Assembly (NCBI GenBank): GCA_024291935.2
Contig: CM044316.1
Location: 73,238,501 to 73,302,500 of the forward strand
Direction: 5' to 3'
Origin: Okapia johnstoni
Lineage: Eukaryota; Chordata; Mammalia; Artiodactyla; Giraffidae
DNA length: 64,000 nucleotides
Part shown: positions 22,073-32,685 of the stretch, piece by piece
Layout of the letters: each line of letters begins with the position of its first letter
How positions within the stretch are numbered: the first letter of the stretch is position 1
Made by a program: the position numbers and the translations under genes
The notes under the pieces: model-generated
Told to the model about the DNA's origin: nothing
Database searches by the model: none
Seen by the model: only the letters and a program-made list of their open reading frames with translations

Positions 22073-22725
22073 TACACTAGATTACCCCAGAAAAAGATTA
22101 GAATATACAAGACTACATAGCTACAAAAGCAGTTTTTGACAGAGTGGATTGCAAAAGTTTCTTTTAAATTAACTCTATAAAAGAAACCAATGTATAGATA
22201 TTTTAAAGTTGGCTTAATTTTATAAAATAATGTCACTTATACATTTTAAATATCTAACTTTACCTCTTTTTAAATCCCTTTTCTAAAATGGAAAAGATAT
22301 TTAACTTTGTCTTTTTCTCTTTTTATCATAGATAGTTTAAATAGTACTTTAAATACTCTATTGAATAAAGAATAAAATATGACAAAAAGGAAATAACCAT
22401 GACTAACTGTTTACACCATCTGTTGGTAGATGAACAGACACACTTGTCCTTAACCAGTGGCATGTATATCTACGAAAGTTCCTAAGTACAAAAAAGAAAC
22501 TTAGAAATATTTTTCTGGTCAAGTAAGTATTTTGTGCCAAAGAAATAATCAAAAGATAACGGGAGCAATAAAAACTCAGTATTGTTGGATGTCAGGGTTT
22601 AAATTTTTTGGGTTTTGAACCAAAATAGTTCAAATATAGAGTAAAAATAAAGAAAAAAAAAAAGAGTAAAGATAAAGTAGTAGCTTTACCAGTGAAAATT
22701 TATCTTCACCGTAGTATGCTGTGAT
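22073..22725. other. Unassigned AT-rich DNA
   Basis: No gene or repeat recognised. An A-rich stretch with an A11 run near 22652-22662 precedes the Bov-tA. Confidence 0.5.
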
Positions 22726-22931
22726 CTTCCCTGGTGGCTCAGGAGTAAAGAATTTGCCTGCCAGTACAGGAGATGTGGTTTCGATCCCTGGGTTGGGAAG
22801 ATCCCCTGGAGAAGAAAATGGCAGCTCAAGTATTCCTGCCTGGGAATTGCCATGGCCAGAGGACCCTGGTGGGCTACAGTCCATTGGGTCGCAAAAGAGT
22901 CGGACACAACTTAGTGACTAAACAACAACAT
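22726..22931 (+). mobile_element. Bov-tA SINE, near full length
   Basis: 'cttccctggtggctcaggag' head, 'tggtttcgatccctgggttg' B-box area, 'gagtcggacacaacttagtg' tail and an 'aacaacaaca' end. About 206 bases. Confidence 0.94.
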
Positions 22932-23338
22932 ATTCTGCTGTAAAAAGCCATGTATTCCAAGTATTTGTGACTGTCAGTGAAACTTCTGTAAAACACTGTA
23001 AAACAAAATGTTTTACTGTCAGTGAACATTCAAGTAATATGTACATTACTCCAAAGAATATGTGTGGCCTATAAAAACCATATGCAAATATTACCATAGC
23101 AGCAAATTCTGAGAAGCCTTATAGGAATTAACTGAGAAAACTTCTGGTTGCCTTATTAGATCACAAGCAAAAAAAAATCACAAAGTAATAATGATAACAG
23201 TAACTGTAAAATTAGCATAGATATGGTTAAAGAACCATGTTTCAAAAATAAAACACAAAATAGAAAATCTGAATTTAGGCATGAATTTTAGGTATGTGTA
23301 AATTTTTAATGATTTATTACTAGTTCATGGCATTAGTG

Positions 23339-23464
23339 ATGGAGAAGGAAATGGCAACCTACTGCAGTATTCTTGACTGGAGAATTCCATGGACAGAAGA
23401 AGAACCTGGCGGGCTACAGTCCTTGGGGATGACAAGAGTGGGACACGACTGAGCGACTAAGCAC
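23339..23464 (+). mobile_element. Bov-tA/Bov-A body and tail
   Basis: Begins 'atggagaaggaaatggcaac' and ends 'cacgactgagcgactaagca'. The tRNA-like head is missing. It carries a duplicated 'aga' (gacagaagaagaacc). Confidence 0.88.
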
Positions 23465-24099
23465 AGCTTTAGTGATAATGCTTTTCTTCCACTTTTTTAC
23501 ATTTTTTAGAACTTTTAAAGGCATTTTTAGGACATCGTAAGACATTTTGGGGAACATTTTAAAAAACATTTTTAGAATAGGAGGGTTGGGGGGAGAACTG
23601 TTTGGGGCTGTGATGAAATCCTTGAATTCATTTAGGTAAGTAAATACAAAAGACAGTGGACAAGTTGTTCTTCCCTGTAACTCTGTAGTATCATTTCTCA
23701 AAGTTTCTTATGTTGAACACTAATATCTCAAGAGGTTAATAAATGCTACTTAGTAAGGAAATGAAGGAGTTTGCAGAATCTACAAATACAGTAATCAGTG
23801 GATTGAATAAAAGTAAAACAATTTCTTTACTTCTGAGAGCTTTCAATATCTTAATATGCATCAGGGACCCTCAGGAAGAACATATAGTTTGTAGCACTTG
23901 CAAAGAATTCTTTGACCTAGGATCATGTTTTCACCAAACACCATGAATTAGTATGGAACACACTTTTTAAAACAGTCTTATTATTTCAGAGTAAAAAAAA
24001 AACAATGATGTGCATATAGAATAATCTACCTTCTATTTCTGTAATAAGAAATTATATATAAAAAGGTGCCATTAGAAAAGACGTTCACCACTCTGTCAC
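23465..24099. other. Unassigned DNA with a degenerate ACATTTTTAG repeat
   Basis: Between about 23498 and 23578 the motif acatttt recurs five times with variants (acattttttag, gcatttttag, acattttggg, acattttaaa, acatttttag). The remainder has no recognised element. Confidence 0.45.
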
Positions 24100-24625
24100 T
24101 ACAGAGCTTACATGTTAGGTGAAAAACTTTATAAAAAATTGATAAATATAAAAAATGATTATATGCTATGATATATGCCAAGAAGGAAACAAAACAGGGA
24201 GTTGAGATGGTTGGTTAGGAAAGACTCGAGGCAGGTAATATTTAAACTTCATGTAAGGATAAGGAGTAGGCTTTTAAGAGTGAAGTATTCCCTGAAGACA
24301 GAATGGTATATGCAAATGTTCTAAGGTGGGAAGAAACTCAGTGTGGTTGTATAGCAACATATACAGGAAGTAATACACACACATACTTGGAGAGGTAGAC
24401 AGGCCAGATCATGCAGACCTTAGAGCTCAAAGTAAGGGGTGTGGATTTTATTTGTGTGCTTTGGGAAACTTATAGAGTCTTAAACAGTCAATTTTATTTG
24501 ATTTACTTTGTAAGATCACTTTTTCTGCTCTATGGTAGATTGAAAGTGGACCAGAGTGGAACTCTGGAAGACCAGTTGAGAAGCTGCACTAATCCAGATA
24601 AAAGATGAAAGGGATGATGTCTTGT
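24100..24625 (-). mobile_element. L2 LINE 3' fragment
   Basis: Parallel to the copy at 2540-3430: 'cagagcttacatgttaggtg' (tail), then 'ggccagatcatgcagacctt' and 'ggattttattt' (RT C-terminal region), then 'cactaatccagataaaag'. Reading frame lost. Confidence 0.6.
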
Positions 24626-25120
24626 CAGATTTGAAGCACAGTTTGATGCTTCCCAGCAGGAGATAAGAGAGAATTTGCAAATAAGCGTGACCTTGATCTC
24701 CTTTTCTCTTCTTCTCTGCTCTTCTTTCCAGATAGCAGCACCAGAAATGTGTAGCATTGCCTATGCTACTGCTGCTATGCCAAAGTATAAATTATCTAAA
24801 TTACAAATTTCTCTCTGACTTTAATTTGATGAATTGTTTGGAAGAGTTCCAAAATGATTGGTAGAGACAATGTGTAAGACCCCTTGAAGTCACATCTACC
24901 TCTCTGCCTGTTCCATTTATCTTTTTCTGACATTTTATTTCAGCACATCCTTTCACTCTGAATGAACTTCATTTCCTTTCACTTTAATTATGACACTCTT
25001 TTATAGGACATGAAAATGAAAATTAATTTGGTACTATTAGAAATGAGAACTCTTTTGGCAAAGATATGCCACCGTGGCATTCTCTGCAATAGCCAATCTT
25101 GTCAACACCATCATTTACAC
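24626..25120. other. Unassigned DNA
   Basis: No gene or repeat recognised. Confidence 0.5.
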
Positions 25121-25144
25121 TGTGTGTGTGTGTATGTATGTGTG
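25121..25144. repeat. (TG)n microsatellite
   Basis: TG units with two TATG interruptions, at the end of a reversed Bov-tA where such runs commonly arise. Confidence 0.8.
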
Positions 25145-25342
25145 CTCAGTTGTGTCTGACTGTGATCTTCTGGACTGTAGCCCACCAGGCTCCTCTGTCC
25201 ATGGAATTTTCCAGGCAAGAATACTGGAGTGGGTTTCTATTTCCTACTCTGGGAGATCTTCCTGACCCAGGGATAGAACCCATGTCTCTTATGTCTCCTA
25301 CACTGGCAGATAGATTCTTTGCCACTGCACCACTTGGGAAGC
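25143..25342 (-). mobile_element. Bov-tA SINE, near full length
   Basis: Reverse orientation: the tail 'gctcagttgtgtctgactgt' comes first, then the body 'ccaggcaagaatactggagt', and the tRNA-like head ends at 'cacttgggaagc'. Confidence 0.92.
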
Positions 25343-26195
25343 ATTATTTATACCAGCCATGTGTTATTCCTCCCAAATTTAAATCATGCTTCTGACGTCT
25401 TACAGTCTTTGAACCCATGATAGAAAACAAAAGCAAAGCTAAATTAGGGAGGGCCCTTGTTCATATATAATGTTTATGCTACACGGATATATTATTCAGA
25501 TTAATTTTAATTTCATTGTTTAAATTTAAATTACATATATTTTCATGTTAGCCAAATTCCATGTTAATAAAAATTATAAAGAAAATAGAGTTTAGTACTT
25601 GCTTCATTTGTATTTGCAAACTGAATCCCCTCAAAAAAATCTATGCATAGAAATATTTTACTCTGGTTTTTATAAGATTATTTAATGAATACACTAATAT
25701 GCAAGTAGTTTAAGTATCTGTTAATAGCAGGTAACAGAAATATGCATTGTCTTTGCTTTAGGGGATTGGTTGTGCAGAAGTACCTAACAGTGAGAATTAT
25801 TAAACTTTTGACAATATTAAAGAGTGAAAAAAGACAATACTTTGAAAATAGACTTATTTAAAAAAAATCTGTACCTGTATCTATGTAATATATATATGTG
25901 TGTGTGTATATTTATGTATATATATAAAGAATACCATAACTCAGTTGCGTTTTTCTATGTCACAGAGACATTTGCCTTGAAGATTGCCCCTTATATTCTC
26001 TCTTTTTAATGAATGAAAAATTATGTGCTTTAACATTCTGTTATTCACCAAATAATTTTAAAGTAATAGTTATACATTTAGTAGACCTAGTTACTGTTAG
26101 TTCTCTTGGGGACTGAAATTATAAATAGGAAGATAGATATTTGTGAAGATGTGTCCTTTGATGTGCTCTTTAAGTCCACATTATTTCTCATCTGG
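25343..26195. other. Unassigned AT-rich DNA
   Basis: No gene recognised. A TA/TG microsatellite lies at about 25888-25926. Confidence 0.5.
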
Positions 26196-26203
26196 TGTAT
26201 TAT

Positions 26204-27057
26204 CAGTTCAGTTCAGTTCAGTCACCCAGTCGTGTCCAGCTCTTTATGCCCCCATGGACTGTGGCACGCCAGGCTTCCCTGTTCATTCCAACACCTGGAG
26301 CCTACGAAATTCATGTCCATTAAGTAGGTGATGCCATCCAACCATCTCATCCTCTGTCGTCCCCTTCTCCTCCCGCCTTCAATCTTTCCCAGCATCAGGG
26401 TCTTTTCCAGTGATTCGGTTCTTCACATCAGGTGGCCAGAGTATTGGAGTTTCAGCTTCAGCATCAGTCCTTCCAAAGAACGTTCAGGACTGATTTCCTT
26501 CAGGATTGACTGGTTGGATCTCCTTGTTGTCCAAGGGACTCGCAAGAGTCTTCTCCAACACCACACTTCAAAAACATCAATTCTTCAGCACTCAGCTTTC
26601 TTTATAGTCCAACTCTCACATCCGTACATGCCTACTGGAAAAACCATAGCTTTGACTAGATGGACCTTTGTAGTCAAGTAACATCTCTGCTTTTTAATAT
26701 GCTGTCTAGGTTGATCACAGCTTTTTTTCCAAGGAGTAAACACCTTTTAATTTCATGGCTGCAGTCACCATCTGAGGTGATTTTGGAGCCCCAAAAAATA
26801 AAGTCTGTCACTGTTTCCTCTGTTTTTCCATCTATTTGCCATGAAGTGATGGGACCAGATGTCATGTCTTCGTTTTTTGAATGTTGAGTTTTAAGCAGAC
26901 TTTTCACTCTTCTCTTTCACTTTCATCAAGAGGTTCTTTAGTTCTTGCTCACGTTCTGCCATAAGGATGGTGTCATCTGTGTATCTGAGGTTGTTGATAT
27001 TTCTCCTGTCAATCTTGATTCCAGTTTGTGCTTCATCCAGCCCTGCATTTTGCATGA
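26204..27057 (-). mobile_element. BovB LINE 3' fragment (the only clearly reversed copy)
   Basis: The plus strand begins with three 'gttca' units of the reversed tail and runs to the 'gcatgatgta' block of the RT palm. On the minus strand it covers the region from just after motif B, including a degraded YADD area (about 26975-26995: cagatgacaccatcc), to the 3' end. The arginine codon after HLM is again TGA (26423-26425, minus strand). A duplication TGTATTAT lies at 26196-26203 and 27058-27065. Confidence 0.95.
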
Positions 27058-27065
27058 TGTATTAT

Positions 27066-27215
27066 AATTTCTTCCTAACTTATCTCCTCCTTCTACTTGC
27101 CCCTTTCTCTAAAGCCATTCTCAGTCTTGCTGCCAAAATGATCTTTATAAACATATCTAATCATGCCTTTCCTTGTTTAAATTCATTATTTTAAAATCCA
27201 AACAACTTCTCATTG
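27066..27215 (+). mobile_element. L2 LINE fragment
   Basis: 'gctgccaaaatgatctttat' followed by 'taatcatgcctttccttgtt' is the L2 RT C-terminal block seen elsewhere as 'gccagagtgatctttctaaa'. Decayed. Confidence 0.5.
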
Positions 27216-27219
27216 TTTG

Positions 27220-27325
27220 TAAGATTCTCATTGTTGCCCCATTTTGAAGATAAGAGATTGAAGCTCAAAAAGGCTAAAGAACTTCACCAATGTCATAAAA
27301 CTAATAAGTAGCAAAGTTTATGTTA
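27220..27325 (-). mobile_element. MIR fragment
   Basis: 'ttgccccattttgaagataa' followed by 'ataaaactaataagtagcaa' is the reverse complement of the MIR core. Confidence 0.5.
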
Positions 27326-27539
27326 CGTACCATATGAATTCAGTCCTTTGAAGTTTGTTGTAAATTTTCTTATGGTACCATAAATGTTCTCTATGTGCTA
27401 GAAAAAAATATGTCTGCATTTGCATTTGTTTGGTAAAGTGTTCTTTATATGTCTGGTAGATCAATTTTGTTAATTTTCGTATTAAAATCTATATACACAT
27501 CCATTTTCCTAAAAAGAGATGCAATAAAATCCTTCACTA

Positions 27540-27548
27540 CTATAATAA
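27540..27548. repeat. Left target-site duplication of BovB
   Basis: CTATAATAA, repeated exactly at 28494-28502. It shows that the BovB inserted into the L1. Confidence 0.85.
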
Positions 27549-28493
27549 CTGGACATGGAAAAACAGACTGGTTCCAAACAGGAAAAGGAGTACATGAAGA
27601 CTGTATTTTGTCACTCTGCTTATTTAACTTATATGCAGAGTACATCATGAGAAATGCTGGGCTGGATGAAACACAAGCTGGAATCAAGATTGCCAGGAGA
27701 AATGTCAATAACCTCAGATATGCAGATGATACCACCCTTATGGCAGAAAGCGAAGAAGAACTAAAGAGCCTCTATTTGAAAGTGAAAGAGGAGAGTGAAA
27801 AAGTTGGCTTAAAGCTCAACATTCAGAAAACTAAGATCATGGCATCCAGTCCCATCACATCATGGCAAATAGATGGGGAAACAGTGTCAGACTTTATTTT
27901 GGGGGCTCCAAAATCACTGCAGATGATTGCATGGTGACTGCAGCCGTGAAATTAAAAGACACTTACTCCTTAGAAGAAAACTTATGACCAACCTAGATAG
28001 CATATTAAAAAGCAGAGACATTACTTTGCCAATAAAGGTCCATCTAGTCAAGGCTATGGTTTTTCCAGTCATCATGTATAGATGTGAGAGTTGGAATATA
28101 AAGAAAGCTAAGCGGGGAGGAATTGATGCTTTTGAACTGTGGTGTTGGAGAAGACTCTTGGGAGTCCCTTGGACTGCAAGGAGATCAAACCAGTCAAACC
28201 TGAAGGAAATCAGTCCTGTGTATTCACTGGAATGACTGAAGCTGAAGCTCCAATACTTTGGCCACCTGATGTGAAGATCTGACTCCTTAATAAAGACCCT
28301 GATGCTGGGGAAGATTGAAGGCATGAGAAGAAGGGGATGAGAGAGAATGAGATGGCTGGATGGCATCACTGACCCAATTGGACATGAGTTTGAGTAAACT
28401 CCAGGAGCTGGTGATGGACAGGGAGGCCTGGCATTCTGCAGTCCATGGGGTCGCAAAGAGTCGGACACAACTGAGCGACTGAGCTGAACTAAG
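27549..28493 (+). mobile_element. BovB LINE 3' fragment
   Basis: Begins at 'ctggacatggaaaaacagac' in the RT palm and ends 'gactgagctgaactaag'. A frame open from 27449 to 27937 reads through from the flank into motif B (CILSLCLFNLYAEYI) and the catalytic YADD (about 27719-27730), then LKLNIQKTKI. An insertion near 27925 shifts the frame, and 27927-28235 continues the C-terminal domain. TGA at 28272-28274 again replaces the arginine after the HLM position. Confidence 0.95.
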
Positions 28494-29257
28494 CTATAAT
28501 AAGCTTGTCTATATTTCATTGTAGTTGACAACCTGTAGCTATATTATTAGATAAAATAGTTTAATCTTCCTGAAAAATGTAATCTTTTATTATCAAATCA
28601 CTCTCATTATTTCTAGTAATGCTCTTCATCTCAATAAGAGATATTAATATAGCCATGGGAGGTTTCTTTTTTTTAGAATTTACCTGGTATTTTCCCGTCT
28701 TTTTTACTTTCTACCTTTTTGTATCCTTACCTTTTGGAAATCTCTCTGATGAACTGCATTTAACTGCATCTTTTTGCTTTTGTTTTTTATCTCACCTGAT
28801 AGTTTTTGTCTTTTTACTGTTTGGGGGAAATATACTGTTTCTTTTCTTTTAGTGACTACTCTACAATTCCAACATGTTTTCTGAACTTATGAAACTGTAG
28901 AAGTCAATCAAGTATACTTTTGTACCCTTTAGAGAACTCAATATTTGGGACACTTTAATTCCTCTAAACTTTAATTCCCTTAAATTCCTTTAATCCCGAA
29001 AACCCACAAAGTTAACGTTATTTTTGTGTATTTGGGGACACTTTACGTCTTTTTTTAAAGGACATTCTCATTATTAGTTTGTATATATAGGCAGTGCTCA
29101 GTTACATCACTTAAATTTATCTACAAATTTATAACTTTCACTGTTTTGTTTTGTTTTTTCTGCTTGGATTTAGAAGTTGCATTTAAAACAGCTGTCTGGG
29201 ATTATTTTCCATTTATCTGAAATACGTTTTTCAGAATTTCCTGTAATGGTACTCTGG

Positions 29258-29384
29258 TGGTTGGTTTAGTTGCTAAGTCGTGTCCGACTCTTGCAACCCC
29301 ATGGACCATAGCCTGTCAGGCTCCTCTGTCCATGGGATTATCCAGGCAAGAATACTGGAGTCGGTTGCTATTTTTTTCTCCAAG
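29258..29384 (-). mobile_element. Bov-tA SINE, body and tail
   Basis: 'gctaagtcgtgtccgactct' reversed tail, 'ccaggcaagaatactggagt' body, ending near 'ttttctccaa'. The tRNA-like head is absent. Confidence 0.9.
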
Positions 29385-29933
29385 CAATGATACTCTACTA
29401 GAGGCAAACTTCTCGGTTTAGTTGATTGGAAAATGTCCTTATTTAACTTGTGCTCTTGAAAAAATTCTACTGAAGCTAGACTTTGGGTTAGCAGTTATTT
29501 TCTTTCAACACACTAAAGATTTAATTTCATGGGAAACTGAACATTTCCTGACATTCTTACTTACAATCACTTCTTCAGAGGTAATCTCCCTTTTCTCACT
29601 GGCTGCTTATAAGATTACCTCTTTGTCTCTGGTATTCTAAAGTTTCACTCTTATGTGAATTTCTTTTTGGTCATTTTGTTTGTGATTTGTGATTTCTAAG
29701 GAGAATAATTGGTCTCTTTCATTAGTTCTGAAAATTCCTCAATCTTTATTTCTTCAGATATCTCTTCTGTTTTATTCTCTCTGTCCCTTTCTTTTGACCC
29801 TCAGATCATGCTTAGGTTAGGCCTCCACACTCTGTTTTCTGTGTCTCCTTACCTTTGTTTGACTTTCCATGCTGAATTCTGCATAGTTCCTTCTAGTCAT
29901 GTTTTAGGGTACTAGTTCTCTCTTCATATATGA

Positions 29934-29959
29934 AAGGCTAATCTTACAAGATTAGCCTT
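29934..29959. other. Perfect 12-bp inverted repeat with 2-bp loop
   Basis: AAGGCTAATCTT (29934-29945), AC, AAGATTAGCCTT (29948-29959). It lies within the L1 remnant and has no known role. Confidence 0.9.
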
Positions 29960-30510
29960 AGCTTAAGAGCTTGGTCACTGCATTTTTAATTTCAGATATT
30001 ATATTTTTATTTCTAGAAATTGTGTTTCTCTCCAGATATCTTTACCATTGTTTATAGTTTCCCGTTACTGTTCTTGAGTACCTTTTATTGTTGAAATGCA
30101 GTAGCATTATTATTTCATTGTTTTCTATTCGTCGCAATATTTGAAATCTCCACAACCGATTTCTGTTGTTGTTTCTTCTGTTCTCATTTATAAGCCTTGT
30201 TTTCTTATGAGTAAAGTAAGTTTTTACTGTGTTACTCTTTTTTTTTTTTGAAAATTACTTGTAGGAATTCTTTGAGACCTAGTGTAAAGGTGTTTTCCCT
30301 GCAAAATATTTGTCATTGCTTCTGCCACATAGGGGCACTAATGGTCTTCGACTATTTTCAATTACCTGGTTTGAGATTTTCTTGTTTAGTTTTCAGTTTT
30401 ATTGAGATATAATTGACAAGTGAAGGTGTAATGTATTTAGAGTGTATAGCATGATGATATTGTGAAAGGGTTACCACAGTATATAGCGCATTCACCATTG
30501 AGGATTTTTT

Positions 30511-30716
30511 TTTTTTAAACCACCAAAATCACATTAATTTGAGCTGCAAATACACCCAAGAGTAGGTTTGTGGTTACTAAATGAATCTTGCGTGACCTTT
30601 ATGAGGGAGGGGTCTCCTCTTTGGGCAAGCCCTAAGATTTGTCTCTACCCAGCTGTATCCCACAATTGTGTGAAAACCACAGTTTAAGTACACTAAGTTC
30701 CAGTAAATGTCCTTAG

Positions 30717-30718
<2 letters not shown>
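30511..30718 (+). other. Possible retrocopy body before a poly(A) tract
   Basis: About 200 bases of complex sequence, not matching a repeat I know, run directly into 29 uninterrupted A's. That layout is typical of a retroposed transcript end, but no upstream polyadenylation hexamer or target duplication is evident. Confidence 0.3.

Positions 30719-30747
<29 letters not shown>
30719..30747 (+). repeat. Poly(A)29
   Basis: Uninterrupted run of 29 A's. Such purity suggests a young retroposition event or a slippage-prone homopolymer. Confidence 0.9.
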
Positions 30748-30750
<3 letters not shown>

Positions 30751-30867
30751 AGTCATTTTATCTCTCTAAGATCCTGCCTTCCTTTAGCTTTTATTCTAAT
30801 AATTTCCTTAGTACTGTATTAGTTCTCCGATGCTAGTAGGTGAAAAACAAATGTATGTTAAAATGTG

Positions 30868-31075
30868 GGGCTTCCCTTGTAGCTCAGTCAGTAAAGAATC
30901 TGCCTGCAATGCTGTAGACCCAGGTTCAATCCCTGGGTTGAGAAGAGTCCCTGCAGAAGGAAATGGCAACCCATTCCAGTATTCTTGCCTGGGAAGTCCC
31001 ATGGACTGAGGAGCCTGGCAGGCTACAGTCCATGGGGTCACAAGAGTTGGACACATCTTAGTGACCAAACCACCA
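30868..31075 (+). mobile_element. Bov-tA SINE, near full length
   Basis: 'gggcttcccttgtagctcag' head, 'gacccaggttcaatccctgg' B-box area, 'tcttgcctgggaagtcccat' body, 'gttggacacatcttagtgac' tail. Confidence 0.94.
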
Positions 31076-31395
31076 TGTACACACACACACTCTCCAGCAT
31101 GTTTAGTTCCTTTAAGCAAGAGATATGCAGACACCTAAGCTTTCAAATATTGAAAAAAACCATTCAAATTCATTAGCTAAAATTTAGCAAGATTTCTGCT
31201 AAAGGTATAAGTAGAATAACTTAATGGGTAAAGTTAACCAGATGGCTATAAGGCAGCTTACTGTGAGATGCAAATTTCATCTTTAATAGAAAACAAATTA
31301 TGGAAGACCTAATTCAAGGAGAAATAGCTCATAAGAGCTCTTTGGAGAGTGAAAAATAATACTACCAACAAAAAATAATGGAAGGAATAGTGACA

Positions 31396-31489
31396 ACATT
31401 TCCTTCTCCAAGGAATCTTCCCGACTAAGGCATTGAACCTGGATCTCCAGAATTGCAGGTGGATCTTCTCTGTCTGAGTTGGAACCCCT
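31396..31489 (-). mobile_element. Bov-tA head half
   Basis: 'catttccttctccaaggaat' to 'gtctgagttggaacccc' is the reversed tRNA-like head plus its junction with the body. The body is missing on the left, where a full reversed copy should have it. Confidence 0.75.
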
Positions 31490-31630
31490 CTCATATATAA
31501 AATGGGGATAAAAATGCTAACTGTATATGAGAAGACTGAGACACAGAGAATCACAGATAATAAGTGGGATAACAGGGACTCAAACCTAGGTAGTAACAAT
31601 CTGAAGTCCATGCTTTATCTATACTGCTGG
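31490..31630 (-). mobile_element. MIR fragment between two SINE halves
   Basis: 'aaatggggataaaaatgcta' then 'gactgagacacagagaatca' and 'gggactcaaacctaggtagt' match a reversed MIR. Confidence 0.5.
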
Positions 31631-31635
31631 TGTAT

Positions 31636-31745
31636 GTGATCAGTCTCAGGTGACTCTTTGCCACCCCATGGACTGTAGCCTGCCAGGCTCCTCTGTCCAC
31701 AGGATTCTCCAGGCAAGAATACTGGAGTGGGTTGCCATTTCCTAA
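31636..31745 (-). mobile_element. Bov-tA body/tail half
   Basis: 'caggtgactctttgccaccc' to 'gagtgggttgccatttccta' is a reversed body and tail ending at the point where the fragment at 31396 begins. Confidence 0.88.
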
Positions 31746-32325
31746 CAGTAAGGAAAAATTAAAACTATTTTTTAAATTTATGTGTGGGGAAAGGTTTCAA
31801 CTACATAGTGTAGGAGATATCACATACATGGTTCGTTGGTTAGTGACTAAATATTCTTTTAAGAAAGCTTTGATTATAATTGTAGTATTATTATAATAAA
31901 GTATAAGGAAAATACATAGAATAACAGGAATAACTTACTATACTTGTAAATTGTAAAATAGTGTTTTCTTTCATGGCAAATCTTAAAAAATGGGTCAGTT
32001 AAAATAACTTTAATTGTATACTGCAATAACTTGGGAAAGTCAAGTATAATCTAGCAAAAAACCTAGCAAAAAAAATAACACAATAGAAAATTCAATTAGA
32101 GAGACAAAGAACACCACATTGCCTACTTATATTTAGTTAATATTATGTGGAATAAACTACTTAAGAATGAAGGATTTGAAGTAATGATTCAAATGAGTAC
32201 AATTTCAATTCAAAAAATGGTTACAAATATAATTAGGAAAAAATTTAATAATATTTGCAGATGACGCATGGCAAATCAGGAAACAACTTGAGAATATAGT
32301 AAAACTAATTACTTTGAACTCAACT
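31746..32325. other. Unassigned AT-rich DNA
   Basis: No gene or repeat recognised. Confidence 0.5.
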
Positions 32326-32600
32326 ACAGTCAACCCTTGATTAACTGACATAAATGGGGTGATGAACAGATAGAAAGGAAACCACAATTACTCAGAATCA
32401 TCGTTAAAACAAAACTATAAAACCAATAACAATATGACACAAAATAAATTTATTTAATAATACAGTAGTTTGACAGTCCACAGATATTACCGAAAAGTGT
32501 AAAAATATTACAAGTACTTTGATTTAAGACCATCTACCAAAAATTACTTGGCTTTTAAACAACTTCATAGTAAAGATCCTTGTATTTATGAGTCTTGGAT
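32326..32600 (+). mobile_element. Possible pogo/Tigger-like element, 5' end
   Basis: 'cagtcaacccttgattaact' resembles the start of a Tigger-group element, and the following 'accacaattactcagaatca' fits. The matching right terminus was not found, so it is truncated or misassigned. Confidence 0.3.
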
Positions 32601-32683
32601 TAAGCAGACACATGCCTCATTTCTCTTTCATTACTACCCTTAATTAGAGGTTCACCCAAAATTTTTGCTCTGCAATATTTGAA

Positions 32684-32685
32684 TA
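32684..32685. repeat. TA target duplication, left of Tigger1
   Basis: TA immediately before the terminal CAGGC. The matching TA follows the right end at 35126-35127. Confidence 0.85.

Larger units (their letters stand above)
27340..30510 (-). mobile_element. L1 LINE remnant, antisense, interrupted
   Basis: Antisense L1 sequence begins around 27340 ('tggtaaagtgttctttatat') and continues after the BovB (28503 onward). It includes 'gttagcagttattttctttc', 'ggctgcttataagattacct' and 'gaaaattcctcaatctttat', all recognisable as reversed L1M sequence. A BovB (27549-28493) and a Bov-tA (29258-29384) lie inside it. The last 120 bases ('tttattgagatataattgac') look like a separate L1 3' piece. No usable coding frame. 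Confidence 0.6.
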
